64,000 nt of DNA from Planctomycetaceae bacterium (lineage in GTDB: Bacteria > Planctomycetota > Planctomycetia > Planctomycetales > Planctomycetaceae), in contig CP051247.1 of NCBI GenBank assembly GCA_017795105.1, positions 2,542,001 to 2,606,000 on the forward strand. The letters run 5' to 3'. Positions within the stretch are counted from its first letter, which is position 1, and every line of letters begins with the position of its first letter. Positions 27,869 through 38,839 of the stretch are shown here, piece after piece. Made by a program: the position numbers and the translations under genes. The notes under the pieces are model-generated. The model was not told where the DNA came from. It was given only the letters and a program-made list of their open reading frames with translations, and did no database searches.

Positions 27869-28429
27869 GTGACCCGTCTACTGGAAAAATACCGTAAAGA
27901 GATCATTCCTGCGATGCAGGAAGAGTTTGGTCGCAAGAACATCCACTCGCTGCCGAAGCTCGAAAAGATCGTCATCAACATGGGTGTCGGAAAAGCGATT
28001 CAGGATCGCAAGCGGCTCGATGAAGCCCTGGACCACCTGACGCTGATCGCCGGTCAGAAGCCGGAAATCACCCGTGCCAAGAAGTCGATCGCCGGTTTCA
28101 AACTGCGTGAAGGAATGGAGATCGGCTGTCGGGTCACGCTTCGCGGTATCCGCATGTACGAGTTCCTCGACCGCCTGATCACACTGGTTCTGCCACGTGT
28201 TCGCGACTTCCGCGGAGTGAAGCCGAACGCGTTCGATGGAAACGGCAACTACAGCCTGGGACTGTCTGAACAGATGGTGTTCCCGGAAGTCGATGCCGAC
28301 AACGCCAAGTACACGCAGGGATTGAACATCTCGATCGTGACCTCGGCGACCAATAATGAAGAAGCCAAAGTTCTGTTGACGAAGTTCGGGTTCCCGTTCC
28401 GGAAGCCGGCCGCTGCAACGCAAGCGTAA
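27869..28429 (+). CDS. rplE: Ribosomal protein uL5
   Basis: A 186-residue L5 that binds 5S rRNA. It starts at a GTG at 27869 with GAGGAG upstream. KIVINMGVGKAIQDRK and DFRGVKPNAFDGNGNYSLG are family signatures. The next gene is rpsH; the usual rpsN between them is missing, as only 73 nt are available. Confidence 0.97.
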   Translation: MTRLLEKYRKEIIPAMQEEFGRKNIHSLPKLEKIVINMGVGKAIQDRKRLDEALDHLTLIAGQKPEITRAKKSIAGFKLREGMEIGCRVTLRGIRMYEFLDRLITLVLPRVRDFRGVKPNAFDGNGNYSLGLSEQMVFPEVDADNAKYTQGLNISIVTSATNNEEAKVLLTKFGFPFRKPAAATQA

Positions 28430-28502
28430 CTGACTGCCGCCCCGTCGCTGCCGTCTCCAAGATTTCGATTCAAACACACTACTGTACGGGAATGATGCAA
28501 CC

Positions 28503-28898
28503 ATGATGACCGACCCGGTTGCCGACATGCTGACACGAATTCGTAACGCGATCGCCATTGAGCGTCCGTTCGTCGATATTCCGACTTCCAAGCTGAAGAC
28601 GGCAATCGCCGACGTGCTGAAGCGTGAAGGTTACATTTGGGGCTTCGAGGAAATCGAAGAAGATCCCCAGAACGTGCTGCGTGTCCAGCTGAAGTACGGC
28701 CCGAACGGCGAAAAGGTGATTCAGAAGATCGTCCGGACCAGCAAGCCGGGCCGTCGCCAGTACACCAACGTTCGCGAAACCCCCGAAATCAAGCAGGGCA
28801 TGGGCATTTGCATCCTGTCGACCAACCAGGGCGTGCTCAGCAATCGCGAAGCAAAAGCGAAGGGCGTGGGCGGGGAAATTCTCTGCACCGTGTGGTAA
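28503..28898 (+). CDS. rpsH: Ribosomal protein uS8
   Basis: A 131-residue S8, the central-domain 16S rRNA binder and, in E. coli, the spc operon repressor. DPVADMLTRIRNAIAIERP and the C-terminal GVLSNREAKAKGVGGEILC match the family over its full length. Confidence 0.97.
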   Translation: MMTDPVADMLTRIRNAIAIERPFVDIPTSKLKTAIADVLKREGYIWGFEEIEEDPQNVLRVQLKYGPNGEKVIQKIVRTSKPGRRQYTNVRETPEIKQGMGICILSTNQGVLSNREAKAKGVGGEILCTVW

Positions 28899-28948
28899 CA
28901 TTTGGAGCTTGCACCCTCTGGTGCTGACTCAGTTGAAAGTTCTGGCAA

Positions 28949-29494
28949 ATGTCTCGTATTGGAAATAAACCGGTTCCGATTCCCTCGAATGTCGAGGTGA
29001 CGCAGTCGGGTCGCGTTGTCACCGTGAAGGGTCCGGAAGGGACTCTGAAGGTTGAGCATCACCCCGGCGTGTCCGTGTCGATCAGCAAGGATCCGGCTCA
29101 GATCGAAGTGCAGCGTCCGGACGACGAGCGTCAGAGCCGTGCCCTGCATGGTTTGACACGCGCCCTGCTCAACAATATGGTGACAGGAGTCGTGACTCCG
29201 TTCGAACGCCGTCTGGAAGTGGTCGGCGTCGGTTACCAGGCTTCGATCCAGGGCAAAGTTATTGCTCTGCAGGTCGGTTTTGCCAACACGATCAAGCTGC
29301 CGATCCCCGATGGTGTGTCGTGCGAACTGCCGTCCGCCACGCTGATCATCCTCAAGAGTGCCGACAAGCACGCCGTGGGACAGTTTGCGGCCAACATTCG
29401 CCGCGTTCGTCCGCCGGAACCTTACAAAGGTAAAGGCATTCGGTACCAGGGTGAGCAGATTCGCCGGAAAGCCGGTAAGGCATTCGCGAAGTAA
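28949..29494 (+). CDS. rplF: Ribosomal protein uL6
   Basis: A 181-residue L6. MSRIGNKPVPIPSNVEV, VGVGYQASIQGKVIALQVG and the C-terminal PEPYKGKGIRYQGEQIRRKA are clear signatures. Normal length and position. Confidence 0.98.
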   Translation: MSRIGNKPVPIPSNVEVTQSGRVVTVKGPEGTLKVEHHPGVSVSISKDPAQIEVQRPDDERQSRALHGLTRALLNNMVTGVVTPFERRLEVVGVGYQASIQGKVIALQVGFANTIKLPIPDGVSCELPSATLIILKSADKHAVGQFAANIRRVRPPEPYKGKGIRYQGEQIRRKAGKAFAK

Positions 29495-29597
29495 TCAACA
29501 GCGGTTGTGGCGTTCTGAAATAGTTTGTTGCAGATTTCTGACGTGAGTCGGTTCAACACGGAACCGGCGTCAGTTTTGTAGAAGGTGGCGATCGGCC

Positions 29598-29963
29598 ATG
29601 AAGATTCAAAAGCGAGTTGCCAAGCGGCGTGAACGACGTTCTTACCGCGTCCGGAACCGGGTTCGTTCGACGGGACGTCTGCGTCTGTCGGTGTTCCGCA
29701 GCAATCGTCATATCTATGCTCAGATTATTGACGACATCGAAGGCAAGACGCTGGTCTCGGCCAACACGATGGAAGGTGCCGTCGCTGGTCCGAGCAAGTA
29801 TGCCGGTAACGTCGAAGCGGCCCAGAAGATCGGTACGCTGCTGGCCGAACGAGCCAAAGAAAAGGGTATTACGGAAGTGGCCTTTGATCGTGGTGACTAC
29901 CGTTACCATGGTCGGGTGAAGGCCCTGGCCGATGCGGCTCGTGAAGGCGGACTGCAGTTCTAA
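29598..29963 (+). CDS. rplR: Ribosomal protein uL18
   Basis: A 121-residue L18 that binds 5S rRNA with L5. RRERRSYRVRNRVRSTGRLR at the N-terminus and GDYRYHGRVKALADAAREGG at the C-terminus are diagnostic. Confidence 0.97.
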   Translation: MKIQKRVAKRRERRSYRVRNRVRSTGRLRLSVFRSNRHIYAQIIDDIEGKTLVSANTMEGAVAGPSKYAGNVEAAQKIGTLLAERAKEKGITEVAFDRGDYRYHGRVKALADAAREGGLQF

Positions 29964-30041
29964 TTCAAACAATCGCCGCAGGCTGTCTGAAGACAGTCGC
30001 GGAACTGATACAGATCAATCGATTTAACGGGAGTGTCAACG

Positions 30042-30521
30042 TTGGCTACGGAAGCAAGGTCAGACTCACAGGAGCAGGTTGTCCAGATTCGACGCTGTTC
30101 CTGCGTGGTTAAAGGGGGACGCCGTTTCAGCTTCGCGGCCATGGTCGTGGTTGGCAATCACAACGGTGAAGTCGGTTGGGGTTACGGCAAAGGCAACGAA
30201 GTCCCGACGTCGGTCGAAAAGGCTGTCAAAGATGCTGGTCGCCACAAGGTGAAGATTCAGCTCGACGGTGCCACGATCCCTCACGAAGTCGAAGGACGTT
30301 TCGGTTCGGCTCGTGTTCTCCTGCTGCCGGCTAACCCCGGTACCGGGATTATCGCTGGCGCCAGTGTCCGGGCAGTTGTTGAATCTGTCGGCCTGAAAGA
30401 CATTCTGACCAAGGTTCGCGGCTCGACCAATCCGATCAACGTGGTGAAGGCGACGTTCGACGCGCTGAGCAAGCTGCGGACTCGTGAAGACTTCTCCCGC
30501 CTGCGTGGCGTCGACGTCTAA
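30042..30521 (+). CDS. rpsE: Ribosomal protein uS5
   Basis: A 159-residue S5. I prefer the TTG at 30042 because GGAG (30030-30033) lies eight bases before it; an in-frame GTG at 30033 overlaps that Shine-Dalgarno and is less likely. VVKGGRRFSFAAMVVVGNHN, GWGYGKGNEVP and GSARVLLLPANPGTGIIAG are family signatures. rpmD, which normally follows, is missing (83-nt gap to rplO). Confidence 0.95.
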   Translation: MATEARSDSQEQVVQIRRCSCVVKGGRRFSFAAMVVVGNHNGEVGWGYGKGNEVPTSVEKAVKDAGRHKVKIQLDGATIPHEVEGRFGSARVLLLPANPGTGIIAGASVRAVVESVGLKDILTKVRGSTNPINVVKATFDALSKLRTREDFSRLRGVDV

Positions 30522-30604
30522 ATCGACCGGCGGTTTGTCGACACTGTTTAGATTCAAGCGTTTCTGCACTCTCGAGTGCGGCTTTTTACGGTAGAAGTGC
30601 TGCC

Positions 30605-31054
30605 ATGATTATCGATGACGTCCATCGCGACATTCATAAGAACAAGAAGCGGAAGCGGATCGGCCGCGGTACCGGTTCCGGACACGGCAAGACGTCCGGT
30701 CGCGGACACAAAGGGTACTTCAGCCGCCGTGGCTCGGGTGCTCGTCGTGGGTTCGAAGGGGGCCAGACGCCGATCTTCATGCGAGTCGCCAAGCGTGGCT
30801 TCAACAACGCCGCGTTCGCTGATGTCGTTGCCATCGTGAACCTGAAAGATCTCGAGAACAACTTCGAGAGCGGTGACGATGTGACGCTCGAAGCACTGAA
30901 GAAGAAGGGCCTGATTCACGGTCGCTTCGACGCCGTCAAAGTGCTCGGAAATGGCACGCTGACCAAGAAACTCAACGTCCAGGTTCATCGCTTCTCGGCT
31001 TCGGCAGAAGAAGCGATCACCTCCGCTGGCGGCAAGGTCGAACCGGTCGTCTGA
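30605..31054 (+). CDS. rplO: Ribosomal protein uL15
   Basis: A 149-residue L15. The Gly/Arg-rich start RIGRGTGSGHGKTSGRGHKG and the FEGGQTPIFMRVAKRGF motif are diagnostic. It is the last gene before a strong terminator, so it ends this transcription unit unless read-through into secY occurs. Confidence 0.97.
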   Translation: MIIDDVHRDIHKNKKRKRIGRGTGSGHGKTSGRGHKGYFSRRGSGARRGFEGGQTPIFMRVAKRGFNNAAFADVVAIVNLKDLENNFESGDDVTLEALKKKGLIHGRFDAVKVLGNGTLTKKLNVQVHRFSASAEEAITSAGGKVEPVV

Positions 31055-31114
31055 AGCGAGTCGGAGTCGGCTGGTTCTGCTCCCGCGCGGGACTGAAGCA
31101 AACGATGAAGATAA

Positions 31115-31144
31115 GGCCTTTCCGAAGCGGGAAGGCTTTTTTTA
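31115..31144 (+). terminator. Intrinsic terminator between rplO and secY
   Basis: GCCTTTCC-GAAGC-GGGAAGGC forms an 8-bp stem (one G-U pair) followed directly by a run of seven or more T. It would stop most transcription coming from the S10/spc genes. Confidence 0.85.
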
Positions 31145-31150
31145 TGAACC

Positions 31151-31245
31151 CGTTGCCATGCCAACGGACGGAGCCAGGCAGATACGAGCCCGTTTCCACA
31201 ACCGTGGAAACAGGAATTGGGTTGAAGCTTGCGGAAATGCCGCAA
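31151..31245 (+). other. Three consecutive hairpins in the secY leader
   Basis: Between the terminator and secY are CCGTTG..CAACGG (about 31151-31167), a perfect 8-bp GTTTCCAC/GTGGAAAC hairpin (31192-31211) and TTGCGG/CCGCAA (31229-31245). No clear promoter is seen in the 342-nt gap 31055-31396. The clustering suggests a structured leader RNA, but this is only by eye. Confidence 0.45.
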
Positions 31246-31396
31246 ATCCACGAAAACTCTTCTACCCCCGGGTTTGAATAATCGTTAAAACTCCAGCGAT
31301 CTTTGCCGGTCGGGCTGGTTGAATTTGGTCGAAGTCCTGCAGGAACAGGTGTTCGCGGCCTCGACTTCCATATCCACACACTCAGGAAATTCGTCG

Positions 31397-32767
<1,371 letters not shown>

Positions 32768-32815
32768 GTATGAGATGAGCAGCCGAGTCCCGGCGGCTCG
32801 CGAAGGACGGTCGGC

Positions 32816-33586
32816 GTGATCATTCTAAAGAGTCGACGCGAAATCGACCGAATGCGGAAAGCGGGACTGCTCGTTTCTGAGGCTCACAAGCTGATTGCTT
32901 CAATGATTCGCCCGGGGATTCGCACACGCGACATCGACCGGGCAGTCGAGAAGTTGTTCGAGCAGCAGGGAGCAATTCCTTTGTTCAAAGGTGTTCCCGG
33001 CCCTGTACCGTTTCCTTCGGTCTGCTGTATTTCGGTCAATGATGAAATCGTGCACGGGATCCCGGGGACCAGAAAACTGGAAGCCGGCGATATCGTGAGC
33101 GTAGACACCGGCTGCAAGCTGGATGGCTGGTGTGGAGACTCCGCCTGGACGTATCCGGTCGGAGAGGTCGACGACGAGAAGCGATTGCTGCTCAAAGTCG
33201 GCGAGGAGACACTGATCCTGGCCATCGAACAGATGGCGAAGTGTCGGTGGTGGAGTGAAGTCGCCACACAGATGGAAGAACATGTAGCCAGCTACGGGTT
33301 CTCTTCCGTGGTCGACTTTGTGGGGCACGGCATCGGGCGTGAAATGCACGAAGATCCACAGGTGCCTCACTACATGGACGATGAGACAGTCGATAAGGAT
33401 TTCGAGCTGAAGCCTGGCCTCGTGATTGCCGTCGAGCCGATGGTGAATGCGGGGACGGAAGAACTCTACGTCTCGAAAGATCACTGGACTGTCTACACGC
33501 GGGATCATCGCCCGAGTGTTCATTTCGAGCACACGGTCGCGATGACGGCTGATGGGCCTGAAATCCTGACGCCGCGGCTTGTCTGA
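32816..33586 (+). CDS. map: Type I methionine aminopeptidase
   Basis: The 256-residue enzyme removes the initiator methionine from nascent proteins. It starts at a GTG with AGGA nine bases before. The five metal ligands of the family are visible: Asp97 (VDTG), Asp108 (GDSAW), His171 (GHGIGREMHE), Glu207 (VEPM) and Glu238 (FEHTV). It follows secY by 48 nt and is probably cotranscribed; the adk gene often found between them is absent. Confidence 0.97.
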   Translation: MIILKSRREIDRMRKAGLLVSEAHKLIASMIRPGIRTRDIDRAVEKLFEQQGAIPLFKGVPGPVPFPSVCCISVNDEIVHGIPGTRKLEAGDIVSVDTGCKLDGWCGDSAWTYPVGEVDDEKRLLLKVGEETLILAIEQMAKCRWWSEVATQMEEHVASYGFSSVVDFVGHGIGREMHEDPQVPHYMDDETVDKDFELKPGLVIAVEPMVNAGTEELYVSKDHWTVYTRDHRPSVHFEHTVAMTADGPEILTPRLV

Positions 33587-33605
33587 GATTGACTGAGTCT
33601 GTGCG

Positions 33606-33627
33606 GACTTTTTTTCGACAAAAAGTC
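33606..33627. other. AT-rich hairpin after map
   Basis: GACTTTTT-TTCGAC-AAAAAGTC forms an 8-bp stem soon after the map stop. No T run follows it, so it is not a classical terminator, but it may protect or end the transcript. Confidence 0.4.
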
Positions 33628-33667
33628 GCCAGTTCGGAATTTTCAGCAGGCGGTTGGCACGTATGGG

Positions 33668-33697
33668 TTGTCAGGCGGAATTGCAGATGTCTATAAT
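33668..33697 (+). promoter_or_regulatory. Promoter candidate for rpmJ-rpsM-rpsK-rpoA-rplQ
   Basis: TTGTCA (33668-33673), 18-nt spacer and a perfect TATAAT (33692-33697) lie about 200 nt before rpmJ. The two hexamers match consensus at 5/6 and 6/6. The rest of the 318-nt gap 33587-33904 holds only the hairpin at 33606; no infA is present. Confidence 0.7.
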
Positions 33698-33904
33698 CCG
33701 CGATTCCAATTTCCGTAGTCTGCCGGTCCGTCCCGCTGCGGAAGAAGTATGCAAATAGTTCGCGGGAACTGCTGTTCGACCGGGTTGAAGACGTGTTGAA
33801 AGCCGATTCGCATCGGTTTTCCAGGTTCAAGCAGGCTCGGATCATCCAGTGATCGCGTTTTTCGTGATTCAGAAAATAGTCAGTCGGTTGAAGGTGTCGG
33901 TATC

Positions 33905-34021
33905 ATGAAGGTGAGGGCGAGCGTCAAGCGGATTTGCGAAAATTGCAAGATCGTCCGTCGCAAAGGTCGTGTTTACGTCATCTGTTCGTCGAACCCGAAG
34001 CACAAGCAGCGTCAGGGCTAG
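33905..34021 (+). CDS. rpmJ: Ribosomal protein bL36
   Basis: A 38-residue L36 read directly from the sequence: it begins MKVRASVKRICENCKIVRR. The zinc ligands Cys11, Cys14, Cys27 and His33 are all present, making this the zinc-bound form. It is the first gene after the promoter candidate at 33668-33697. Confidence 0.96.
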   Translation: MKVRASVKRICENCKIVRRKGRVYVICSSNPKHKQRQG

Positions 34022-34229
34022 TCCCGGCTGGCTCCCATGGGGAGTTCGTGACGGGTCGATTGCTCAGGACGCGAGGTCGGACAGATCCTATCGGTGTCCG
34101 GCGGTCGTGCGATTCGGCTGACAGAGTAACAGTACAAGTTCTGGTCCGTATGTTTCAGGATCAGTTTTAGCGATTCAACAGTTGCTGGTGCCCAACGTGG
34201 CACGCGGCGATTTCCGGGAGTGAGAGAGT

Positions 34230-34616
34230 ATGCCTCGTGTCCAGGGTGTGGATATTCCGAACAACAAGCCGGCCTATGTCTCGTTGACTTATCTGTACGG
34301 GATTGGTCAACACACGGCCATCGAGATCTGCCGTCGCCTCGGCGTCGATCCGCAGATGAAGGCCAAGGATCTGAACGACGACGACATCGCCCAGCTCAAC
34401 AACCTGCTGGATACCGAGTATGTCATCGAAGGTCAGCTGCGTCGTCAGACTCAGCAGAATATCGCCCGTCTGCGGGAAATTCAGTCCTACCGCGGAATTC
34501 GCCACCGTCGCGGCCTGCCTGTGCGTGGTCAGCGAACGATTACCAACGCCCGAACACGGAAGGGTGTTCGTAAGACGGTCGCTGGTAAGAAGGGCGTGAA
34601 GGACATGCGGCACTAA
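34230..34616 (+). CDS. rpsM: Ribosomal protein uS13
   Basis: A 128-residue S13 of the 30S head. MPRVQGVDIPNNKPAYVSL and RGIRHRRGLPVRGQRTITNA with the basic tail are diagnostic. Normal length. The 208-nt gap to rpmJ is longer than usual and shows no coding sequence. Confidence 0.98.
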   Translation: MPRVQGVDIPNNKPAYVSLTYLYGIGQHTAIEICRRLGVDPQMKAKDLNDDDIAQLNNLLDTEYVIEGQLRRQTQQNIARLREIQSYRGIRHRRGLPVRGQRTITNARTRKGVRKTVAGKKGVKDMRH

Positions 34617-34738
34617 TCTGGTGCTCGTCCGCCGGGGTCGGTTGAACCGGCCCCGATGTATTGTTCAGACAGGAATGTGACGGAAAAACAGAGACGCTGG
34701 GCGGCGTCGTTGGAACAAGAGTTTCTCGGGAGAGATCA

Positions 34739-35119
34739 GTGGCGAAGGTCAAGAAGAAAAGAGTGCGTCGCAATGTGACCAAGGCGATTGCACACATCAA
34801 GGCAACGTTCAACAACACGCTGGTGACGATCACCGACATCAACGGCGAAGTCCTCTGCTGGGCCGCCGCTGGAACGGTCGGCTTCAAAGGCAGCCGCAAG
34901 AGCACGCCGTTCGCTGCTCAGCGAGCCGCGGAAGTTTGTGTTGACCGCGCCAAGAAGTTCGGCGTCCGCGAGATGGAAGTTCGCGTGAAGGGCCCGGGTT
35001 CGGGACGTGAAAGCGCCATTACCGGTCTGCAGTCGCAGGGCGTCACGATTCGCATGATCGAAGACGTGACTCCGCTGCCGCACAACGGTTGCCGTCCTCC
35101 GAAGAAGCGCCGCGTCTGA
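34739..35119 (+). CDS. rpsK: Ribosomal protein uS11
   Basis: A 126-residue S11 starting at a GTG at 34739, with GGGAG seven bases before; an upstream extension of 26 residues has no family character. AHIKATFNNTLVTITD, GFKGSRKSTPFAAQ and TPLPHNGCRPPKKRRV are signatures. rpsD, which usually follows, is absent. Confidence 0.97.
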   Translation: MAKVKKKRVRRNVTKAIAHIKATFNNTLVTITDINGEVLCWAAAGTVGFKGSRKSTPFAAQRAAEVCVDRAKKFGVREMEVRVKGPGSGRESAITGLQSQGVTIRMIEDVTPLPHNGCRPPKKRRV

Positions 35120-35258
35120 TCGTGCTGGTCCCGGTCGCGGCTGTGAAAGCGGCGTCTGGTCGACAGTTCGAGATGCAGAACCCTATGATACGGCGAGCCG
35201 CTCATCGCAGTGTTCGCCTGCTTAACAGACAGTTGAAATCAACTCGGGAGACTATTTG

Positions 35259-36278
<1,020 letters not shown>

Positions 36279-36368
36279 ACACGGCCTACGGCCTGCGTTG
36301 CCTGCGGTGGAGCGATTCGCCCGGCTTGATCACACGATTCTGAACCTACTTTTTCGAATATCAATACC

Positions 36369-37067
36369 ATGAGACATCGCGTTCGTGGCCGTTCACTGGG
36401 CCGTAATGCTTCGCACCGCAAGGCCATGTTCCGCAATATGGCCGTCAGCCTGATCACTTCCGTGCGAACTGGTGAGAGCGACGAGTATGGTTCTCCGAAG
36501 GTTGCTGGTCGAATCATCACGACCACGGCCAAGGCGAAGGAACTGCGTCCGTTCATCGAAAAGCTGATCACGATGGCTCGCAAGTCGCGTGCTCTGCAGC
36601 AGCAGGCTGATGAGCTGAAGATCTCTGCCGAGAAGAACTCTGACGAGTGGCGTGAATGGCGGAAGTCGGAAGGCTGGCAGTCCTGGAACCAGGCTCAGGC
36701 TCCTGTGCTCGCCATGCGTCGCCGGGCGTTCTCGGCTCTTCGCGATAACGAAGCCGTCGATGTTCTCTTCGACGAACTGGCCGAACGCTTCGAGTCTCGC
36801 GATGGCGGTTATACCCGGATCGTCAAACTCGCCAAGCCGCGACTCGGCGATGCCGGTCAGCAGGCTCTGATCGAGTTCGTGGGCGTTCATGATCGCGTCG
36901 CCACAAAGTCGGCTGCTCCTGTTGTTGTTAGCGACGAAGAAGCCAGCTCGGAAGGATCGGCCAGCGAAGAGCCGGTCGCCGATGAAGTCGCCCCCGGTGG
37001 CGATGAGCCGGAACTGAAGGCTGAAGGCGACGATGAACAGGCCGAAGAAGAAAAGAAGACGGAGTAG
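36369..37067 (+). CDS. rplQ: Ribosomal protein bL17, enlarged
   Basis: The 232-residue product starts with the L17 signature MRHRVRGRSLGRNASHRKAM and keeps TAKAKELRPFIEKLIT. E. coli L17 has 127 residues. The excess has two parts: an insert of about 35-40 residues rich in Gln, Glu and Trp (around 78-118, including EWREWRKSEGWQSW), and a C-terminal tail of about 50 residues rich in Glu, Ala and Ser (about 182-232). The core resumes with RRRAFSALRDNEAVDVLFDE between them. It is the last gene of the cluster, followed by a terminator. Confidence 0.94.
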   Translation: MRHRVRGRSLGRNASHRKAMFRNMAVSLITSVRTGESDEYGSPKVAGRIITTTAKAKELRPFIEKLITMARKSRALQQQADELKISAEKNSDEWREWRKSEGWQSWNQAQAPVLAMRRRAFSALRDNEAVDVLFDELAERFESRDGGYTRIVKLAKPRLGDAGQQALIEFVGVHDRVATKSAAPVVVSDEEASSEGSASEEPVADEVAPGGDEPELKAEGDDEQAEEEKKTE

Positions 37068-37100
37068 TCAACGAGCGTTGATACTCTGAATGCGATTAAG

Positions 37101-37130
37101 GCTCCTGCAGATTTCTGCGGGAGCTTTTTT
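37101..37130 (+). terminator. Intrinsic terminator after rplQ
   Basis: GCTCCTGCAG-ATTT-CTGCGGGAGC is a 10-bp stem (one G-U pair) with a six-T run, about 35 nt after the rplQ stop. It ends the alpha operon. Confidence 0.9.
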
Positions 37131-37249
37131 CATGCGCTGAGTTCATGGAGCGGTGCCCGGTTAGAATGTGGCACGGCTTGCTGTGCTTGAGGAAGCGTTG
37201 GGATTCACGGAATGGAGCAAGGTGCCAGCCACTGCGCGTTGAACTCTTT

Positions 37250-37266
37250 CCGCGTCCGCACAGCGG
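37250..37266. repeat. Intergenic repeat, family C
   Basis: CCGCGTCCGCACAGCGG, also found at 45030-45046 and, inverted, at 44920-44936. It lies between rplQ and the cobA-hemD fusion. Confidence 0.75.
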
Positions 37267-37324
37267 CTCCTACTTGAGGTCAATGCTGTTTCAGTGGGAT
37301 GAGGCGGCGGCTACTGGAGTGGAC

Positions 37325-38839
37325 TCAGGCGTTGTGTTCGGCGGCTTCGATGGCAGCAAAGATTCCGTCCCAGGTGTACTCCGTGGCGGTGACTTCGACC
37401 GTCAGGCCGGCTTCTTCGGCAGCGGAAGCGGTGATCGGGCTAATGGCGGCGATCCGGGTCTGATTGCGGGCCGATTCGGGCAGCAGAGCCGCGAGCCGTC
37501 GGGCGATGGCGGGGCTGCTTAGAGCGATCCAGTCGAGCTGGCCGTGATTGAGCAACCGTTGAGCCTGCTCGGGAAGTTCCTCGGCGTCCACATGGCGGTA
37601 AGCCACGGCCGTTTCCAGCGGTATGCCGGCGGCCTGAAGCGATTCGGTGATAACCTCTCGCCCACGATCGGCTCGAGCCCAGAGAACAGGGCCTTTGGTT
37701 CCGGTCGCGATAAGGGCTTCGGCCAGTCCTTCTGAACAGTAGGACTCCGGAACCAGGTCGGCTTTCAGATGGTACGTTTCCAGAGCGTCGGCCGTTGAGG
37801 AGCCAATGCAGGCGATTTTGGCCGAACCGAGACAGCGGGTATCACGACCGAGCTCCCAGGCGCGCTGAAAGAAATGCTCGACTCCGTTCGCGGAGGTGAA
37901 GATCAGCCAGTCGTACGTGGACGCCTTCTGGATCGCCGCATCGAGTTCGCTGCAGTCTTCTGGCGGGGCGATTTCGAGCATCGGCATGAGGACGGGATCG
38001 GCTCCGCGGGCGACGGCTGCCTGAATTTGCGGCTCGGCCTGGGCAACCGGGCGAGTGATGCCGATTCGCTTTCCGAAGAGCGATTTCAACTCGAACCATT
38101 TGATGCGGTCCCGCATCTGTACGCATTCGCCGACGATAATCAGTGACGGCGGCGACAATTCTTCTTCGAGCACTCGTTGCGGCAGCCGGGCCAGTTCGTC
38201 GACCACGACCTTCTGGCTGGGAGTGGACGCCTTGGTGACGATTGCAGCCGGCATCTGTGGGGACATCCCCTCCTTGATCAGCGTTTCAGCGATGTGCTGC
38301 AGCCGATGCAGTCCCATGTAAAAAACGAGCGTGCCGGGAAACCGCGCCAGCAGTGGAAAATCGAGAGCCGATTCCGGTTTAGTGGGATCCTCGTGACCGG
38401 TAATCAGGCAGACGGCCGAGGCTTTATCGCGATGCGTCAGGGAGAAGCCGGCGTATTCAGCGGCTGCCGTCGCGGCGGTGATGCCCGGAACGACTTCGAA
38501 TTCGATTCCGTGAGCAGCCAGAGCCGCTGCTTCCTCGCTGCCCCGACCGAAAATGTATGGGTCGCCCCCTTTGAGGCGAACAACAGTCTTGCCTTTCAGA
38601 GCTTCTTCGACCAGCTTCTCGTTGATCTGTTCCTGCTGCAAAGTCCGGCGGCCGGCACTGTCGGCGCGAGCGGTCCGTTCGGCCTGAGCCCGAGTGTGAC
38701 GGAGAATCAGCGGATTGACGAGTCCATCGTAAAGGATGAAATCGGCTTCCTGCAGACAGCGGAGCCCCTTCAGCGAGATGAGGCCGGGATCACCGGGGCC
38801 GCCCCCTACCAGATAAACTTTTCCCGGAGCGGATGGCAT
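37325..38839 (-). CDS. CobA-HemD fusion: uroporphyrinogen-III C-methyltransferase / uroporphyrinogen-III synthase
   Basis: The 504-residue protein starts at the ATG at 38837-38839; a 27-residue upstream extension is unlikely. Residues about 5-245 are a SUMT/CobA methyltransferase, with VYLVGGGPGDPGL, YDGLVNPLIL and RLKGGDPYIFGRG. Residues about 255-500 match HemD, with KRIGITRPVAQAEPQI, FTSANGVEHFF and the late DWIALSSPAIARRL. HemD closes hydroxymethylbilane to uroporphyrinogen III; CobA methylates it to precorrin-2, towards sirohaem or cobalamin. Such fusions are known in several bacterial phyla. No other tetrapyrrole gene is adjacent. The domain calls are strong. Confidence 0.94.
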   Translation of the reverse strand: MPSAPGKVYLVGGGPGDPGLISLKGLRCLQEADFILYDGLVNPLILRHTRAQAERTARADSAGRRTLQQEQINEKLVEEALKGKTVVRLKGGDPYIFGRGSEEAAALAAHGIEFEVVPGITAATAAAEYAGFSLTHRDKASAVCLITGHEDPTKPESALDFPLLARFPGTLVFYMGLHRLQHIAETLIKEGMSPQMPAAIVTKASTPSQKVVVDELARLPQRVLEEELSPPSLIIVGECVQMRDRIKWFELKSLFGKRIGITRPVAQAEPQIQAAVARGADPVLMPMLEIAPPEDCSELDAAIQKASTYDWLIFTSANGVEHFFQRAWELGRDTRCLGSAKIACIGSSTADALETYHLKADLVPESYCSEGLAEALIATGTKGPVLWARADRGREVITESLQAAGIPLETAVAYRHVDAEELPEQAQRLLNHGQLDWIALSSPAIARRLAALLPESARNQTRIAAISPITASAAEEAGLTVEVTATEYTWDGIFAAIEAAEHNA

